A stretch of 64,000 bases of DNA. Source: Desulfovibrio sp. UIB00. Lineage in GTDB: Bacteria; Desulfobacterota; Desulfovibrionia; Desulfovibrionales; Desulfovibrionaceae. The notes below the pieces were generated by a model. It was not told the origin of the DNA and did no database searches. It saw only the letters and a program-made list of their open reading frames with translations. The stretch spans positions 1 to 64,000 of the forward strand of contig NZ_JAETXJ010000011.1 in assembly GCF_022508225.1 (NCBI RefSeq), in the 5' to 3' direction. This document shows, piece after piece, positions 17,055 through 27,300 of the stretch (position 1 is its first letter; each line of letters begins with the position of its first letter). A program made the translations under genes and the position numbers.

Positions 17055-17264
17055 ATGCAGGCAGAAACTCAAGCCAATCAGCCCCGTTGGCTTACTGAAA
17101 AACAGGTCGCAATGCTCACAGGCATAAGTTGTTCGTCGCTCCAAAAGCAGCGCTTTAAAGGCACGGGTTTCCCTTATGTGAAAGTCGGCACTCGGCTTGT
17201 TCGTTATTCAGAGGCTGACATCGCTAAGTACATGCAGGCGCACAAAATCGAGACGGGCAACTAA
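17055..17264 (+). CDS. AlpA/excisionase-like helix-turn-helix protein
   Basis: A 69-residue protein with a MerR-type winged helix typical of AlpA or Xis proteins: PRWLTEKQVAMLTGISCSSLQKQRFKGTGFPYVKVG, then LVRYSEADIAKYM. It should bind DNA near the attachment site or the promoters of the integrase and replication genes. The ATG was chosen because GGAGGTG lies seven bases upstream; a TTG two codons earlier would be too close to it. It begins the leftmost plus-strand operon of the replication module. Confidence 0.85.
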   Translation: MQAETQANQPRWLTEKQVAMLTGISCSSLQKQRFKGTGFPYVKVGTRLVRYSEADIAKYMQAHKIETGN

Positions 17265-17489
17265 CCACCCCCTCATCACTACCGGTGGGAATGAGGATGC
17301 TTCCAATAACTGTTGCCAAATGAACAGACTGTCAACTATGGGTCAACGCGATTAATCAACAGAGCCTGAAATACTTAAAGCTGGGCTACTCAATATTACA
17401 TAACACCGTTATCCCGTTAGATGAACGGCCGATCAATCATGCGCCCAATCGCAGCAGCGCTGCCGAGGGCGCTCATAAGGAGATCAACT

Positions 17490-17899
17490 TTGAACGACCA
17501 CAACGAAAAAGAACAGGCCTCAATAAGCAGCCATACTGCTCGTGCCGCTGAAACGAGTAAATCCGATTTTGCCACATCCATACGACAAAAAAACGCAACC
17601 GGCTTTCTGCCTCTGAAAAAATGGCAAAATGCAAGGCCGTTGCTGACGATTACCGCGCGGGACATCCGGGTCTTGCTATCATGCTGCGTCAGGGTCTGAG
17701 CAAATCGCAGTTCACAGAAATCTTGGCGGACCTCTTCATGAAAGACAATCTTACTCCAATGGCCCCGGCATATGAGGTCGTCACTGTGTCTACTGCGATC
17801 AAAGCCTTATCACCGTTTGCAGAAAATGACTCAGGGTATGTCCGGGTGGAGTATACTGACGACGGTGCAACCTTAACGCAATACAGCAAGGAGGACTAG
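17490..17899 (+). CDS. Hypothetical island protein requiring a -1 frameshift
   Basis: The frame opens at a TTG with an excellent AAGGAG seven bases upstream (LNDHNEKEQASISSHTARA) and reads into a run of seven As at 17,587-17,593. Beyond the run the coding-like sequence continues in the -1 frame: KKRNRLSASEKMAKCKAVADDYRAG, then MLRQGLSKSQFTEILADLF and a VRVEYTDDGATL tail. The zero-frame codons at the run are AAA AAC preceded by A, a perfect -1 slippery heptamer. An ATG at 17,621 exists in the second frame but has no ribosome-binding site. The fused product would be 136 residues. The function is unknown; the next gene follows after one base. Confidence 0.55.
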
Positions 17900-17900
17900 G

Positions 17901-18167
17901 ATGAGTACAATCAATGAGACTGGCACCATCCCGAGTCTTGAGGGCAAGACTGTCGATGTGGAAATTCTTCCACTGGAATTTTCGACGACTGGTTTCGGTG
18001 CCCCAATTAGCGACACAGTCGAAAAGGTGCTTCTTTCTGCTCTGAAAAATATCGCGGCTACCTCTCGAGAAAAGCTCGATAGGGTGAGTACGATTAGCAT
18101 TAAGACGAGATATCGGTTTGAGGTTGTCCCTGAGGATTCGGAAATTTCTATTTCCCTGAAGAGCTAA
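17901..18167 (+). CDS. Hypothetical island protein, 88 residues
   Basis: A small soluble protein I do not recognise. AAGGAGG precedes the ATG at ideal spacing, and the gene starts one base after the stop of the upstream gene, so the two are surely cotranscribed and probably translationally coupled. It has an acidic N-terminal half and an ISIKTRYRFEVVPEDSEISISL C-terminal part that looks like beta strands. It lies between the frameshifted gene and the DUF3987 gene, so a role in replication or its control is possible. Confidence 0.7.
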   Translation: MSTINETGTIPSLEGKTVDVEILPLEFSTTGFGAPISDTVEKVLLSALKNIAATSREKLDRVSTISIKTRYRFEVVPEDSEISISLKS

Positions 18168-18176
18168 CGCCAAGCT

Positions 18177-18205
18177 ACCTGGCGGGAGACTCGCTTCCGC
18201 CAGGT
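18177..18205 (+). promoter_or_regulatory. Intercistronic hairpin before the DUF3987 gene
   Basis: A perfect nine-base stem (ACCTGGCGG/CCGCCAGGT) with an 11-base loop lies between the 88-residue gene and the DUF3987 gene and ends about 10 bases before the latter's Shine-Dalgarno. It has no T run, so it is more likely an mRNA-stability or translation-control element than a terminator. Confidence 0.4.
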
Positions 18206-18227
18206 GCTTGCAACAAGGAGGAATTTT

Positions 18228-20030
18228 ATGAGTTATGATGGCCTTGTCGATTTCGCCGAGAAAAATGGAGGGGGAGCTAGAATGGGTTTTGGGCCCAATG
18301 CTGTCCTCCCGCAAAATAACGTTCCCCTGCCATCTGGACAAAATTTTCTCCGGGCTTCACCTGCACCGAGCAATACGGAGTTTCCCCAGACCGAGTCGCA
18401 TAGATTTCACTTTCAAGGTCATACCTCTGTGGATCCTCTTGAAGTGTTGGAGCGGGCGAACCGGTGTTGCAAAGCAGCAAAAGAATACAAAAGAAACGCG
18501 GAAGAAAATGAGCGCAAAAATCGCATCTACCGATATCAATCGAGGTTAAGTAGGGTTCAAATTACTCCGATCGAAAATTTATCTCTAGACTGGCAGATCC
18601 CATTCTCTATGCCACATGGTATACGCACTACCGCAAATTACCTTTCTAGTGTCACTGGCCTGCAGCCTCTTGGAATAGCATATGCCATAATGGGAGCCGT
18701 TTCCATTGCAACGTGGGGCAGGGTTTCCATCAAGCTAGATGATTCTTGGTCTGAACCTGCTGTTGATATGTTGCTGCAAGTCTCCAGCGCTGGCACAAGA
18801 AAGTCTTCACTTGCAAGCCATCTTCGTGAACCATTCGATCTGTTTTGCGCTCAACTTAACGAAACCCATGAGGAACGCTCAAGGAATGTCAAAGAGAAGA
18901 AGCGGCTGACTGCAAAGGCAACGGAACGTCGGTCAAGGACGATAATTGAAGCTGCGCTTAAGGAAGGGGCTGCGATGGGGCAGAAAAACGAGTTGGCTAT
19001 TCTGCAACGAGCTATTGACGAAGCAGCGCAATTCAATAGCAACCTAGCACAAGCTGTGGAGATTTCCCCTAGGGTCCAGTTATTGGTAGATAAGGCCACA
19101 CCTTTTCAGCTAGCGGCCACTCTTAGTGAGCAGGGTGAATGTCAAGGGTGTATAACCGCTGAAGGCAATATGGTCATAAGCAAGATGGTTTGTTCGCCAG
19201 AGTCTGCAAACCTATTTCTTCGGGGTCACACGCAGGAACCGTACATATACGAAAATGCCAAGAGACAAATCAATTTGACACATCCTGCGTTGCCAATGAT
19301 CAACCTAGTGCAGCCTGTTGTGGCCTGTAAGTTGTATGGCAACGACACCTTGAATGAAAATGGCGTAACTGCTCGTTTTATACCGTTTTTTCACTCCAGT
19401 GTGCAAAATGCCAATTTTGGATTTAATGTGAAAGATTGTCTTACGACATATAGATCAAAGATAACAGACCTCCTCCAAATTTTTCACACGCAAAATAAAA
19501 ATGCCGACCGCTATGAAGTTGGCGTATCCCCAGAAGCGCTAGAACTTGTGAAAGAATTTGAGCATGATATTCGCATGAACGAGATCCAACGTATGCCTGA
19601 AGATGCAGCTCCTTGTATGCTGAAGGCACATGGACAAGCAGTGCGCTTTGCATGGGATATTCATGCATGGAATAACGAGCAACCGCATTTACATCTCATC
19701 AGCGCCAAAGAAATGCAGGCAGGGATTGACCTGGTTCGCGCTTCTTTTACGCATATCAATCACGCTTACAGCCCCTCTGGATTGATCGCTTACAGCGTTG
19801 CAAGAAGAATCATTGAAAGCTTAATCCATATCAATGATAGCTGGGAACGGGGTAAGCTCATAACGGAGGGGATAGACTCGACAACTCTACAGCAACGCGT
19901 TGGAAGTAAGTCTAAAGAGGTAAACAACGCGCTACGGTTACTTGAAGCACATAACTATTTAGCTGTATACGACGATGCCACAAACAATCTGAAGGTCATT
20001 CTGCATCACAATTTCTATCGCTGTGCATAA
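18228..20030 (+). CDS. DUF3987-type primase/helicase-like protein
   Basis: A 600-residue protein from the ATG after AAGGAGGAATTTT (MSYDGLVDFAEK). The region starting near residue 115 (LDWQIPFSMPHGIRTTANYLSSVTG, LGIAYAIMGAVSIATWGRVSIKL) and the VDMLLQVSSAGTRKSSL segment, in the position of the Walker-A-like loop, match DUF3987 proteins. These are found in phages, satellites and integrative elements, often next to or fused with primase domains. A long charged coiled-coil insertion follows (residues ~215-255). The C-terminus (VARRIIESLIHIND, VGSKSKEVNNALRLLEAHNYLAVYDD) looks like a winged helix. It probably loads on or unwinds the element's origin. A strong terminator follows. Confidence 0.75.
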   Translation: MSYDGLVDFAEKNGGGARMGFGPNAVLPQNNVPLPSGQNFLRASPAPSNTEFPQTESHRFHFQGHTSVDPLEVLERANRCCKAAKEYKRNAEENERKNRIYRYQSRLSRVQITPIENLSLDWQIPFSMPHGIRTTANYLSSVTGLQPLGIAYAIMGAVSIATWGRVSIKLDDSWSEPAVDMLLQVSSAGTRKSSLASHLREPFDLFCAQLNETHEERSRNVKEKKRLTAKATERRSRTIIEAALKEGAAMGQKNELAILQRAIDEAAQFNSNLAQAVEISPRVQLLVDKATPFQLAATLSEQGECQGCITAEGNMVISKMVCSPESANLFLRGHTQEPYIYENAKRQINLTHPALPMINLVQPVVACKLYGNDTLNENGVTARFIPFFHSSVQNANFGFNVKDCLTTYRSKITDLLQIFHTQNKNADRYEVGVSPEALELVKEFEHDIRMNEIQRMPEDAAPCMLKAHGQAVRFAWDIHAWNNEQPHLHLISAKEMQAGIDLVRASFTHINHAYSPSGLIAYSVARRIIESLIHINDSWERGKLITEGIDSTTLQQRVGSKSKEVNNALRLLEAHNYLAVYDDATNNLKVILHHNFYRCA

Positions 20031-20070
20031 TTTTAGAAAAGTGCTTAATTGTCCAATCGCGTACACCAAA

Positions 20071-20104
20071 AGGCGTCTAGGTTTTTGGCCTAGACGCCTT
20101 TTTT
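20071..20104 (+). terminator. Rho-independent terminator after the DUF3987 gene
   Basis: An 11-base stem (AGGCGTCTAGG pairing with CCTAGACGCCT) with a short TTTTTGG loop, followed by six Ts. It is a textbook terminator and closes the operon that starts at the AlpA-like gene. The preceding As would let it also act in the reverse direction. Confidence 0.88.
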
Positions 20105-20566
20105 GTCTAATTTCCAGGCAAAATCGACGTGTTATTCCTATTTGAAGCTGCCTTATCCACAAACATCGAGGGGCATGACTATGCATAGAGCATAATATTA
20201 CAATCATTGCGAAAAAGAAACTCGGCATCATTGTCGGCCATCATGAAATAAACTTTGTCGCATAATATATTATGCTGATTTTTATTAATGATATTATTTT
20301 TAAGCCCTGCATATACGAATACACCAAATCACAATTACCCCGGAAAATAATAGTATCTTAATAATAAATACAGTCTTAAGTTCATATTTAAAATGAATAA
20401 ATCAATCATATCCATCAAACAGTCATTAGTAAAAAAAATACATCATTGATCATCTCTTGCTAAAAAGACATGTTACACTTGGATATGCATTACCCAAATG
20501 CATATCCAAGTTATTAATTATTTAACAAGATAAATACAATGAACATTTTAAATTTGGATATATACA
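20105..20566. other. Noncoding region upstream of the replication-protein gene
   Basis: About 460 bases, very AT-rich, between the terminator and the Gp2/YagK-like gene. It holds one long perfect palindrome (listed separately) and a further TTGGATAT half-site 13 bases before the start codon. AT richness, palindrome and repeated half-sites next to a replication gene make this the best origin candidate in the island. No other gene is visible. Confidence 0.55.
20477..20511. promoter_or_regulatory. Perfect 15-bp palindrome with 5-base loop upstream of rep
   Basis: ACTTGGATATGCATT is followed by ACCCA and then its exact reverse complement. It is not followed by a T run and is 55 bases upstream of the Gp2/YagK-like gene. 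The arm contains TTGGATAT, which recurs at 20,554 (just before the start codon) and at 34,890. It could be the nicking hairpin of a rolling-circle-type origin or the operator of the rep gene. Confidence 0.55.
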
Positions 20567-21217
20567 ATGCAAAGCGCCACAACATCAAGTACGTATCGTG
20601 GATACACAATCAACACAGGTAAACACAATAATCTTCCATGCAACACTAAAACATTAGATCAACTAACTGACAACATTGAGCACATGACATTAAATCACTC
20701 TAAGGTTCTTGCTGTAAGACTTGATATACATTCAGAGAAAAATTCAGGAAGAACACTGACACGAAGAGAAGTCACACGTGCAATTGAAAACACTAAGAGA
20801 AATATCAATACAAAGTTTAAATCTTCAAAGAATAAGCCAGATCTCAAAGTCATTGTAGCAACAGAACAAACATCAGCAGAGTCTAACCCGCATTACCATG
20901 CCATGATATTTGCCAATGGCAATGCAATACAAAATGGGTACTCAATTTATGCAGAACTTAATGAACAAGTGAAGAACAAGCTTGATACCGATAACGATGG
21001 CCTTGTTCATTTTTCTGAGAGTAACGGACGGAAGGGCATAATGATCGATAGGAACTCTGATGATTTTGAACATCAGAAGAATAAAGCAGTTTATGCTGGG
21101 AGTTATCTGGCTAAAACAAGATCCAAGGAGCACAATCCCAAAGGGTCAAGAGTGTCATCCTCATCCATGATAAATGATAATATTTATACACAAGAGGCAA
21201 ATATTAGGTCAAACTAA
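20567..21217 (+). CDS. Gp2/YagK/YfjJ-family replication-type protein
   Basis: A 216-residue protein resembling the inovirus Gp2 or YagK/YfjJ family: SKVLAVRLDIHSE (strand with conserved Asp), an internal helix with TRREVTRAIENTKRNI, KVIVATEQTSAESNPHYHAMIFANGNAI (the HxH of an HUH-like site), and a C-terminal KNKAVYAGSYLAKTRSKEH helix with the tyrosine where the nucleophile is expected. Such proteins occur in filamentous phages and cryptic prophages and are thought to start replication. It has no clear Shine-Dalgarno. The gene lies alone behind the long palindrome and marks the end of the replication module. Confidence 0.7.
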   Translation: MQSATTSSTYRGYTINTGKHNNLPCNTKTLDQLTDNIEHMTLNHSKVLAVRLDIHSEKNSGRTLTRREVTRAIENTKRNINTKFKSSKNKPDLKVIVATEQTSAESNPHYHAMIFANGNAIQNGYSIYAELNEQVKNKLDTDNDGLVHFSESNGRKGIMIDRNSDDFEHQKNKAVYAGSYLAKTRSKEHNPKGSRVSSSSMINDNIYTQEANIRSN

Positions 21218-21473
21218 GACATAATTAAACAGCACAAATAACCACAATCTAAATGCAATAAGCACAATACAACTACGACATCAAAAAAAGACAGCAATCA
21301 ACATGTAAAAAATGAACGTTTTATAACGTGTACCATATCATTCCCCGAATTGAGTACGTTATCCACTACCCACAGTCGCTAAAGCAATTTTATCAAATTA
21401 TTTTTTAATGAATCATGTTTAATTACCATTTTCAGCAGATGCCAACGGGACTCAGTTTATTACCTTAGCGTAC

Positions 21474-22946
21474 CTAGACTGCAAAAACTTGATTTCTGCC
21501 TCCATTTTTTGCAGCATACAACGCCTTATCGGCCCGCATCAACAAGTCATCGAATTTTTTATCTTTCATAGTGAGCGTTGCAATTCCTATACTTATTGTA
21601 AATCTGACAGTAACATTTTCATCGGAAGCAACACAAACATCATTTTGGATATACTCACGTAGACGTTCTGCGATCACAACAGCGCCATTCAAGTCAGTCT
21701 CTGGCAATATTATTACAAATTCTTCCCCACCAATACGCCCCACCACATCCTGAATTCTGGTGATGCCTGACATGGCATTGGCAAGAGCCTGGATGGCCCT
21801 GTCACCGGTCGGATGCCCCCATTGATCGTTAACAGACTTGAACTTGTCGATATCAATCATTGCTATCGACAATGGCCTTTTATATCTGAGACTGAGTAAT
21901 ACGTTTTGTTCCCCCTCTAAAACCAGTCGACGGCGATTTGCAACACCTGTGAGGTGATCCGTTGTTGCCAATGCGCGAACATCATCCCGTTGCTTTAATG
22001 TCAATAAATGAGCGCGCAGTGCAAGCATATACAGCAATATCATGCCAAGAAATCCCCCAAAAAGCTGAAGCACTCGGCTTTTCCATTCATTCAAACTATC
22101 ATCTAGATCGAAACCTACAACACATAAAAGAGGAATATTCTCTACATTGCTGACACCGTAAGCCCGCATGCGATTATCCAGTGGAGAAATAGCAACAAAG
22201 TTCGAAGCAGAACGCGCGTCAGTAATAATTGGCATATTGCTTGATGGTATCGCCGTTTCACCAAGGCTCGCAGAATCCGGGGGATTGAGTGCCAACACTC
22301 GAGCATTGCCATCAATCACTGCCAACACATCATGCGGGCTAAGGGGAAAAGACAAAAGCCAATTTTGGAGCTCATCAAAATGGAAAGCTGCCGCAGCACC
22401 GCCCAAAAAACGGCCTTCGGATGAAACATGAGATCTGGAGACGAGTATTGCAGGAGTGAGTGAGATGGATTCATCAGCTGGTTGGTACTGAAGGCGCATG
22501 CGATCTTCAGTTTTAGGCTGGCGAACCATACAAAATGACAAATTGCCACTCATGCCATTAGGTAACGGTTCTGCCGACACGCGAACCTTACAGTCACTAT
22601 CAAACAAAAACAGGTTGAAGGCACTGGGTATAGTAGCCATTTTTTTGGCAAGCCAAGGAGTATACCGCTGGCATTCTGGAACATTATCTGCACACGTTAC
22701 AACTTTCTCTGGTCGGATTTTGTCGAGAATGTCACGAAGGACGTAATCGGCAGATACAACGGTCGTTCCAAACCATTGGCTCATAAATTGACTTTGCTGG
22801 GAGGCGAGGTCCAGTTTTTCTTGTATAATCTTGGTTCTCCTCTCAACCAAGTCCAGCCCCAAATCAATAGACACACCAATAATAATCGCAAGTATTGTAC
22901 CATAAATACAAACCGTTGATAGTTTGGTGTGTCCGAAGTGTGACAT
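21474..22946 (-). CDS. Membrane-bound diguanylate cyclase (GGDEF)
   Basis: Start taken at the ATG eight bases after GAGGTGG; 490 residues. An N-terminal membrane helix (STVCIYGTILAIIIGVSIDLGL) and a second near residue 300 (VLQLFGGFLGMILLYMLAL) bracket a ~270-residue periplasmic sensor domain, probably Cache-like. The cytoplasmic GGDEF domain has LTGVANRR, IDKFKSVNDQWGHPTGD and the active GRIGGEEFVIILPE. An RxxD inhibitory site is not obvious, as the residues before GGEEF read MSGITRIQDVVG, which could fit RIQD. It converts GTP to c-di-GMP in response to an extracellular signal. It is the first cargo gene after the replication module, on the opposite strand. Confidence 0.88.
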   Translation of the reverse strand: MSHFGHTKLSTVCIYGTILAIIIGVSIDLGLDLVERRTKIIQEKLDLASQQSQFMSQWFGTTVVSADYVLRDILDKIRPEKVVTCADNVPECQRYTPWLAKKMATIPSAFNLFLFDSDCKVRVSAEPLPNGMSGNLSFCMVRQPKTEDRMRLQYQPADESISLTPAILVSRSHVSSEGRFLGGAAAAFHFDELQNWLLSFPLSPHDVLAVIDGNARVLALNPPDSASLGETAIPSSNMPIITDARSASNFVAISPLDNRMRAYGVSNVENIPLLCVVGFDLDDSLNEWKSRVLQLFGGFLGMILLYMLALRAHLLTLKQRDDVRALATTDHLTGVANRRRLVLEGEQNVLLSLRYKRPLSIAMIDIDKFKSVNDQWGHPTGDRAIQALANAMSGITRIQDVVGRIGGEEFVIILPETDLNGAVVIAERLREYIQNDVCVASDENVTVRFTISIGIATLTMKDKKFDDLLMRADKALYAAKNGGRNQVFAV

Positions 22947-23247
22947 AATTGAATCCACCTCAAAAGATTTTCATACAAGCAATCGCATGATTTATTTTAT
23001 AACTTCAGATGTTAATCAAATTCTCATTCCTTGACTGATATATTTATTTCATAAAAGGTCTATATATTTATTATTACAGAGGTTTATATTTGATATTTAT
23101 TTTAATACAGTAGTTCCATGGGAAAGAACTCGGTGTGTCTACCGGCCATCACCCCTATTTACATCAGCACTGCAAAATGTTTTTCTGCTTAAACACTTTT
23201 CATAAATTGTTACAACATAAAACAAACAAGCAATATAAAGAACGGTG
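22947..23247. other. Intergenic region between cyclase and hydrolase genes
   Basis: About 300 AT-rich bases separating two minus-strand genes. It should contain the cyclase promoter. I see TTGACT-like boxes, but on the plus strand only, and no hairpin strong enough to call a terminator for the hydrolase gene. Confidence 0.3.
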
Positions 23248-24276
23248 CTAGCGCTTTTCTTGCACCAGTTTGGCCGAGATTTCGCCATTCAGCGAGTGGT
23301 CTTCACCAGAAACTGACAGCACAGGGCTACCCTTGGCAAAATTTATTTTGCTGAGGTCTACCCAAAACATATTGGGCGATTCGGCAGCCTGAAAAAAGTA
23401 ATACAGATTGGTAGAATCGGCCAGCGTAGTCCACAAGGTTGGCCAGGTATCTTCAGACCCAACCATGCTTGATGTATTTTCCGAACCTTTGGGAACAGAG
23501 ACCGTTTTGGCAATGCCATAAGCCATGGCCAACGCATCGCGCGTATCTTTGGGCGCAGGAGTTGTTTTAAGAAAAGCTGACGCGCGAAGAAACCGGCTTG
23601 CAGGGTCAATATCGCCAGGCAATGACTCAGAGCCGCCAAAATACTTGTAGCGCTTCATGTTGTTGAGCTGCCAGGCGAGAGGTGGTTCGTTTGTCATGAC
23701 ATTTGACTCACTCCCATGGTGTACAACCATGGTTCCATCCACAAATTCAATCACGGCCGAGTCGCCCGATGCATCAGAGATTGATATGTGCAGAGGCCAG
23801 GTTCGACCGGCCACCTGTTCGGAAACAACCTGTGTCTTATTAAGGGATTCCAGCGCTTCCTTCACAGAGGCCGAGGTATCCAGAAGGAACTGAAGCACCA
23901 TGGCGTTGGACACACCGGGGCGATTATCGCGAGCTTCATATTTTGTTTCGTGCAGATACAGCAGATTGGCCACAAAGCCTTTTTCATTGATGCCGTCAGA
24001 GGTTCCCGCCCCCAGTGAAGACACTGTAACGCTTCCGTACTTTGATATCCAATTATGCGACTGCCCCACCGTAACCGCGCCATTTCTTTCCATGCCTTGC
24101 GGATAAACCACAATTTTTGCGTGATCAGGTATGTACAGATCCATGGTACGGGCAACAACATGGTGCGGCCCATGGTTAAACAAAATGCGCGAACAGGCAC
24201 TGGCAGGCGTGGCATTCAGCCCAAGGCACAAACTGGAGGCGATAACTGCGGCAGCAAGAGCTCGATTTGTAAGCAT
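23248..24276 (-). CDS. Choloylglycine hydrolase/penicillin V acylase-family enzyme, exported
   Basis: The start is the ATG after GGGGAG (MLTNRALAAAV), giving 342 residues. A Sec signal peptide (ALAAAVIASSLCLGLNATPASA) ends exactly before Cys28, which would become the N-terminal nucleophile of this Ntn hydrolase. Further family marks are VARTMDLY, SDGINEKGFVANLLYL, the VMTNEPPLAWQLNN segment (conserved Asn) and SRFLRASAFL with the conserved Arg. Members cleave amide bonds of conjugated bile acids, penicillin V or N-acyl homoserine lactones; the sequence cannot say which. A secreted form is usual in Gram-negative members. It lies downstream of, and on the same strand as, the RND pump genes, so it could serve in detoxification. 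Confidence 0.85.
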   Translation of the reverse strand: MLTNRALAAAVIASSLCLGLNATPASACSRILFNHGPHHVVARTMDLYIPDHAKIVVYPQGMERNGAVTVGQSHNWISKYGSVTVSSLGAGTSDGINEKGFVANLLYLHETKYEARDNRPGVSNAMVLQFLLDTSASVKEALESLNKTQVVSEQVAGRTWPLHISISDASGDSAVIEFVDGTMVVHHGSESNVMTNEPPLAWQLNNMKRYKYFGGSESLPGDIDPASRFLRASAFLKTTPAPKDTRDALAMAYGIAKTVSVPKGSENTSSMVGSEDTWPTLWTTLADSTNLYYFFQAAESPNMFWVDLSKINFAKGSPVLSVSGEDHSLNGEISAKLVQEKR

Positions 24277-24386
24277 AACCATCTCCCCGTTAATAGTTTT
24301 GCAGCACATCAGCAACTCGCAGAATGCTACCTCACAAGCACTAAAACCAGATGGTCACACGTGTAACCCGTGAGGAAAAAACGCTT

Positions 24387-27300
24387 TTAGGCATGGTCAG
24401 GCGTACACTCGGCAGCCTTTTGTCCGGCCTTAATTTTTTGCGCATACCCAACAACAACCAGGAAAAAGAGCGGGGTAAAATACACGCCAAGGCCAGTCGC
24501 AGTCAGCATGCCCGTCATCACCACAGTGCCCAGGGCCTGCTGCGCACCAGCACCAGCCCCAGAGCTTATGGCCAGGGGAATCACGCCAAGAATAAAACAG
24601 AGTGAGGTCATGATAATGGGACGCAGGCGCGATTGCGAAGCTTCAAGGGTTGCCTGCATCAGACTTTTTCCAGCCTCGTTCTGAGCCTTGGCAAACTCCA
24701 CAATCAAAATGGAGTTTTTGGCCGAAAGACCCACAATAGTCAGCAGAGCAATCTGAAAATAGACGTCGTTGTGCAGATTGCGGGCATAAGCCCCGGCAAG
24801 CGCGCCAATTACCCCCGTGGGCACTGCCAGCAAGACAGACAGGGGCACGGTCCAGCTTTCGTACAGGGCAGCTAGGCTCAGAAAAACAACAAGCAGCGAA
24901 ATACTGTACAGCATGGGGGCTTGATTGCCAGAAAGAAGTTCCTGATACGAAAGCCCTGTCCAGGCAACATCAAACCCGGCAGGCAGATCCTTTGCGCTGT
25001 TTTCCATGGCCCGCATAGCTTGCCCAGAGCTTTTGCCGCGGGCAGCCTCGCCTTCGATTTTTACCGAAGGCACGCCCTGGTATCTGGTCAGCTTAGGCGA
25101 TGCTGTAATAGACTTTGCATCAATAAAACTGGAGAAAGGAACCATCTCTCCCTTGAAATTTCTGATATAGTAACGGTTAAAATCTGCAATGCTGGTTCTG
25201 AAAGCGGGTTCAGCCTGAAGATAAACCTTCTTCGTGCGCCCCTTATCGATGAAATCGTTGATATACTCACCGCCCCAGTATGCGCCAATGGCATCATTAA
25301 CCACTGACAGGTCAAGATCCATTGCTCCGATTCTATTGTTATCAATCTGAAGCTGGTACTGTTCGGCATCATCCAGGCCGCTATAGCGGGCGTATGCTAT
25401 GCCATCCTGCCGCATGGCGCGTTCGAGTAAAGAATCCTTGGCAGCCATAAGCTCTTCATGACCCCGGTTGGCGCGGTCCATAAGCTCCATGTTAAAACCG
25501 GTGGAGTTGCCAAGCTCCATAACAGCCGGGGGGGCCATAACGTAAATCTGTGCTTCAGGAATGCTGGAAAACCTGTCGTTGGCACGGGCCAGCAGATCAA
25601 AAACACCCTGGCCTGCTCCGCGTTGGCTCCAGTCTTTCAGCTGGGCAAAGGCCATGCCAGAGGCCTGCCCTGTGCCGCTAAATCCCCAGCCCATTACAGT
25701 AAACACATTCTGCACGGTGTCTTTTTCTTCCAGACGAAAGTAGTCTTCAATCTGCTCAAGCACCTTGGCGGTGCGCTCAAATGAGGCCCCAGGCGGCAGC
25801 TGGATATCCAGAAAAAGCATACCCTGATCTTCGTCCGGCAAAAAAGCGGAAGGCAGGCGCATCATCAAAAAACCGCACAGAGCCAATCCCAGGCCGAAAA
25901 CAATCACCCAGCGCAGGGGCTTGCGCAGCATGCGGGTAAGGCTGATAATGTACAATCTGGTCAAACGGTCAAACCAGGTATTGAACCGGCCAAAAAAACC
26001 GCCGACAGTACCATGATGGTGCGCCCGTAGCATTGTTGAGCACAACGCGGGAATGACCACAATAGCAACAATAACAGAAAGTACCATGGCAGTTACTATG
26101 GTGATGGAAAACTGCCTGTAAATCACGCCAGTAGAGCCAGACATAAAGGCCATGGGAACAAAAACGGCAGAGATAACCACAGCCACGCCAACCAGCGCAC
26201 CTGTTATTTCTGTCATTGAGCGCAAAGAGGCTTCTCGGGGTGAAAGCCCTTCTTCCTTCATTAGCCTTTCAACATTTTCAACAACCACAATGGCGTCGTC
26301 CACCAGCAGACCAATGGCCAAAACCATGCCAAACATGGTCAAAGTGTTTATGGAATACCCGGCTGCAGAAAGCACCGCAAATGTGCCCAGCAATACAACT
26401 GGCACAGTAACAGTGGGAATAAGCGTTGAACGAAAATTCTGCAAAAACAGAAACATCACAGCCACAACAAGCACAATGGCTTCAATCAGTGTTTTTACAA
26501 CTGCCTTGATGGATTTTTCAACAATCGGAGCCCTGTCGTCTGCAAAGGCGTAGAGCATTCCATCAGGAAAGAACCGTGCGTTGGAGGCAAGCATTTCCTT
26601 GATGGCATTGGTAGTATTGATGACATTGGCCCCAGAAGCCAGCTTGATGGCAACACCCACCGCAGGGTACCCGTTAAAGCGCGACCGAAACATGAAACTT
26701 TCTTCATTCAACTCAATACGGGCAACCTGGCTGAGGTAGAGCACAGAGCCGTTGCTTTCTGTTAAAAGCCGTATATTTTCAAACTGTTCAACTGTTTGCA
26801 GGCGCGAGGCGGCATTTACCGTGATGCTTATCTCCTGCCCTACCAGGCCTGGGCCATTACCCACCTGTCCACCTGCAATCTGGGCATTCTGCGCCTGAAC
26901 GGCTGTTATTATATCCTGAGGATTTAAATGGAACTGCTCCATTTTTTCAGGGTCGCACCAAATGCGCATTGCATTTACGCCGCCGTACAGTGTGGTTGAA
27001 CCAATGCCTTCCACACGATTCAACTGGTCTATAAGATTGCTGCCCACGTAGTCGCTCAGATCGCCAGCGGACATGCTGCCGTCTGTGACGTAAAAGGCAA
27101 TTGTCATAAACGAATTTTCTACAGCCTTACTGACCTGTAAACCTTGCCGTTGCACGGCCTGAGGCAGCATTGGCATGGCCTGCTGCAGTTTGTTCTGTAC
27201 CTGCACTTGGGCGATATCTATATCTATGCCCGCATTAAACGTAAAAACAATTTCAACGTTACCATATGAATCGCTTGAAGACCGCATGTAGAGCAGATTA

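Noticed and set aside
14257..21217. Island as a complete conjugative element or prophage
   Set aside because: No relaxase/coupling protein, type IV secretion, capsid, terminase or lysis genes are visible, so only a satellite-like or mobilisable element is supported.
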